DNA from: an uncultured Verrucomicrobiota bacterium
GTDB lineage: Bacteria > Verrucomicrobiota > Kiritimatiellia > RFP12 > UBA3636
Assembly: GCA_946612175.1 (NCBI GenBank)
Contig: CAMOEO010000210.1
Span: forward strand, 1 to 5,641
DNA length: 5,641 bases
Direction: 5' to 3'
In this document: piece by piece, positions 3,852 through 5,641 of the stretch
Numbering within the stretch: the first letter of the stretch is position 1
How the letters are laid out: every line of letters starts with the position of its first letter
Notes under the pieces: generated by a model
What the model was told of the DNA's origin: nothing
Databases searched by the model: none
What the model saw: only the letters and a program-made list of their open reading frames with translations
Program-made: the position numbers and the translations under genes

Positions 3852-5641
3852 CTAGCGGACCTTGCCGGCCTTGATGCGCTTCTCGACGACCTCCTTGGCG
3901 ATGCCGGCGGGGACCGGCTCGTACTGGTTGAAGATCATCGTGAACGCGCCGCGGCCCTGCGTGAGGGTGCGGACCGTGTTGGAGTAGCCGAACATCTCCG
4001 CCAGCGGCACCTGCGCGTGGATCACCTTCTGGCCGCCCTTGTCCTCCATCGACTCGATGCGCCCGCGGCGCTGGCCGATGGAGCCCGAGACGGCGCCGAA
4101 GTAGTCCTCCGGCATCGTGACCTCGACGTTCATCACGGGCTCGAGCAGCTGGGGCTTGGCCTCCAGCATGTACTTCTTGAAGCCCGCGCGAGCGGCCAGC
4201 TCGAACGCGATCGCCGAGGAGTCGACCGGGTGGAACGAGCCGTCGTAGAGCGTGACCTTGGTGTCCACGACCGGGTAGCCCGCGTAGGGGCCCTTCTCCA
4301 TCGCGGCCTTGACGCCCTTCTCGACCGCCGGGATGAACTCGCCCGGGATCGCGCCGCCGACGATGGCGTTGACGAACTCGAACGGCGTGCCGGCCGGCTG
4401 CGGCTCGAGGCGCAGGTAGACGTCGCCGTACTGGCCGGAGCCGCCCGTCTGCTTGACGTGCTTGTACTGGCCCTCGGCCGTCTGCGTGATCGTCTCGCGG
4501 TAGGCGACCTCGGGCGGGTTGACCTGCGCCTCGACGCCGTATTCGCGCTTGAGGCGGTCCACGATGATCTCCAGGTGCAGCTCGCCCATGCCGGAGATGA
4601 TCGTCTCCTCCGTCTCCTGGTCGTAGGCCACGACGAAGGTCGGGTCCTCGTCCGCCAGCGCCTGCAGGCCGAGCGAGAGCTTCTCGGAGTCGGCGTGCGA
4701 GACGGGTTTGATCGAGATGGAGATGACCGGCGCCGGGAACTCGATCGACTCGAGCATGATCGGGTGGTCCTCGTCGCAGAGCGTGTCGCCCGTGCGGGTG
4801 CGGGCGAGGCCGACGAGCGCGACGATGTCGCCCGCGTAGGCCTCCTGCAGCGCCTCCTGCTTCTTGGCGTGCATGCGGACGAGGCGCGCGACGCGCTGCT
4901 CCTGGTCGCGGCCCATGTTCCAGACGGTGGAGCCCGTCTCGAGGTGGCCGGAGTAGATGCGGGCGTAGACGAGCTTGCCCATCATCTTGTCGGAGACGAT
5001 CTTGAAGGCGAGCGCGGCGAACGGCTCGTCGTCGGACGGCTTGCGGACCGGCGGCTCCTTGCCCTCCTCCTGCTCCTTCTTCGTGAGCGCGCCCACGACG
5101 GGCGGCAGGTCGAGCGGCGAGGGGAGGAAATCGACGATCGCGTCGAGCAGCGGCTGCACGCCCTTGTTCTTGAAGGAGGTGCCGCAGAGCATCGGCTGGA
5201 TCTTGCGGTCGATCGTCGCCTGGCGGAGCGCCTTCATGAGCTCCTCGGTCGTGAGCTCGCCGCCCTCGAGGACGCGCTCGAGCAGCGCGTCGTCCGTCTC
5301 GGCCGCGGCCTCGACCATCTTCTGGCGCCACTCCTGCGCCTGGTCCATGAGCTCGGCGGGAACCTCGCCCTCGATGACCTTGAGGCCGTTGCAGCTCTCG
5401 TCGAAGCGGAGGGCCTTCATGCGGATCAGGTCCACGACGCCCTCGAAGGCGTCCTCCTTGCCGATCGGGATCACGACGGGGACGGGGTTGCCGTGCAGGA
5501 TCGTCTTCACGTCCTCGAGGCAGCCGAAGAAGTCGGCGCCGACGCGGTCCATCTTGTTCACGAAGATGACCTTCGGGACCTTGTACTTCTCGGACTGGCG
5601 CCAGACCTGCTCGGACTGGGGCTGGACGCCGGCGACGGCGC
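3852..5641 (-). CDS. fusA: Translation elongation factor G (N-terminus cut by window edge)
   Basis: EF-G is the ribosomal translocase GTPase; it also splits ribosomes with RRF. About 595 residues are visible, from AVAGVQPQSEQVWRQ to the TAG at 3852-3854. Roughly 100 N-terminal residues with the P-loop and DTPGH motifs lie beyond the window (usual length about 700). Visible order: NKMD (G4, residues 28-31), the G' insertion, CGTSFKNKGVQ (G5, starting near 152), domain II (about 205-290, with GDTLCDE), domain III (about 303-380, DEDPTFVV and ISGMGELHLE), domain IV (about 385-505, TGGSGQYGDV, GGAIPGEFIPAVEKG and the tip YDGSFHPVDSS, whose His matches E. coli His583), then domain V (GSIGQRRGRIESME, YSNTVRTLTQGRGAFTM). 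The reading continues upstream of the GTG at 5559-5561, which is the Val of FVNKMD and not a start. No tuf gene follows; a permease operon does. The gene looks intact and functional; whether it is the main or a second EF-G copy cannot be told. Confidence 0.97.
   Translation of the reverse strand, partial: AVAGVQPQSEQVWRQSEKYKVPKVIFVNKMDRVGADFFGCLEDVKTILHGNPVPVVIPIGKEDAFEGVVDLIRMKALRFDESCNGLKVIEGEVPAELMDQAQEWRQKMVEAAAETDDALLERVLEGGELTTEELMKALRQATIDRKIQPMLCGTSFKNKGVQPLLDAIVDFLPSPLDLPPVVGALTKKEQEEGKEPPVRKPSDDEPFAALAFKIVSDKMMGKLVYARIYSGHLETGSTVWNMGRDQEQRVARLVRMHAKKQEALQEAYAGDIVALVGLARTRTGDTLCDEDHPIMLESIEFPAPVISISIKPVSHADSEKLSLGLQALADEDPTFVVAYDQETEETIISGMGELHLEIIVDRLKREYGVEAQVNPPEVAYRETITQTAEGQYKHVKQTGGSGQYGDVYLRLEPQPAGTPFEFVNAIVGGAIPGEFIPAVEKGVKAAMEKGPYAGYPVVDTKVTLYDGSFHPVDSSAIAFELAARAGFKKYMLEAKPQLLEPVMNVEVTMPEDYFGAVSGSIGQRRGRIESMEDKGGQKVIHAQVPLAEMFGYSNTVRTLTQGRGAFTMIFNQYEPVPAGIAKEVVEKRIKAGKVR

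Noticed and set aside
799..5331. A minus-strand open frame of about 1510 codons spanning several genes
   Set aside because: It is in a different frame from the clear EF-G, permease and sigma motifs, is extremely Arg/Pro/Ala-rich, and arises because stop codons are rare in out-of-frame GC-rich DNA.
5559..5561. GTG as the start codon of fusA
   Set aside because: It is the Val of FVNKMD; in-frame EF-G sequence (AVAGVQPQSEQVWRQ) continues upstream to the window edge.
1..5641. tRNA or rRNA genes, CRISPR arrays, insertion sequences
   Set aside because: No cloverleaf-like sequence with a T-loop motif, no regularly spaced repeats, no transposase motifs and no terminal inverted repeats were seen; nearly all bases are in coding regions.

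Overview
This is a very GC-rich window (by eye well above 65%, with nearly every third codon position G or C). It holds five genes, all on the minus strand, so transcription runs from high to low coordinates. The two outer genes run off the window: fusA lacks its N-terminus at the right edge, and queA lacks its C-terminus at the left edge. High GC, a sigma factor with an MNFFARNGV...DVEDLAQQTFLRLW region 2, and a membrane protein with toroid-type QxxDGSW repeats fit a GC-rich bacterium of the Planctomycetota/Verrucomicrobiota/Kiritimatiellota type. That placement is a weak inference.

Layout from right to left. Positions 3852-5641 encode translation elongation factor G (visible from just before the NKMD motif to the stop). 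An intergenic stretch of 135 bases follows. It holds a near-perfect GC hairpin that probably ends the fusA transcript, two small inverted repeats, and a good sigma70-type promoter (TTGTCC, 17 bases, TGC-TATACT). The -10 element lies so close to the next ATG that the mRNA would be nearly leaderless. A tight four-gene run then follows with gaps of 30, 15 and 16 bases: a PerM/AI-2E-family membrane protein (2481-3716), an ECF-type sigma factor (1836-2450), a single-pass membrane protein with terpene-cyclase-like repeats (900-1820), and queA for queuosine synthesis (1-883).

The most interesting part is the sigma factor and the gene directly after it. The order, the near-coupled start, a basic cytoplasmic N-terminus, one membrane segment and a large outside domain are the architecture expected of an anti-sigma factor. 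The N-terminus has no zinc-binding anti-sigma (HxxxCxxC) motif, and the outside part carries QxxDGSW/QxxDGSF repeats of the alpha/alpha-toroid (squalene cyclase/prenyltransferase) type. I propose a sigma/anti-sigma pair with a toroid-like sensor, sharing an operon with a membrane permease-like protein and a tRNA-modification enzyme. No mobile elements, RNA genes or CRISPR arrays were seen, and there is no gene-free stretch longer than 135 bases.
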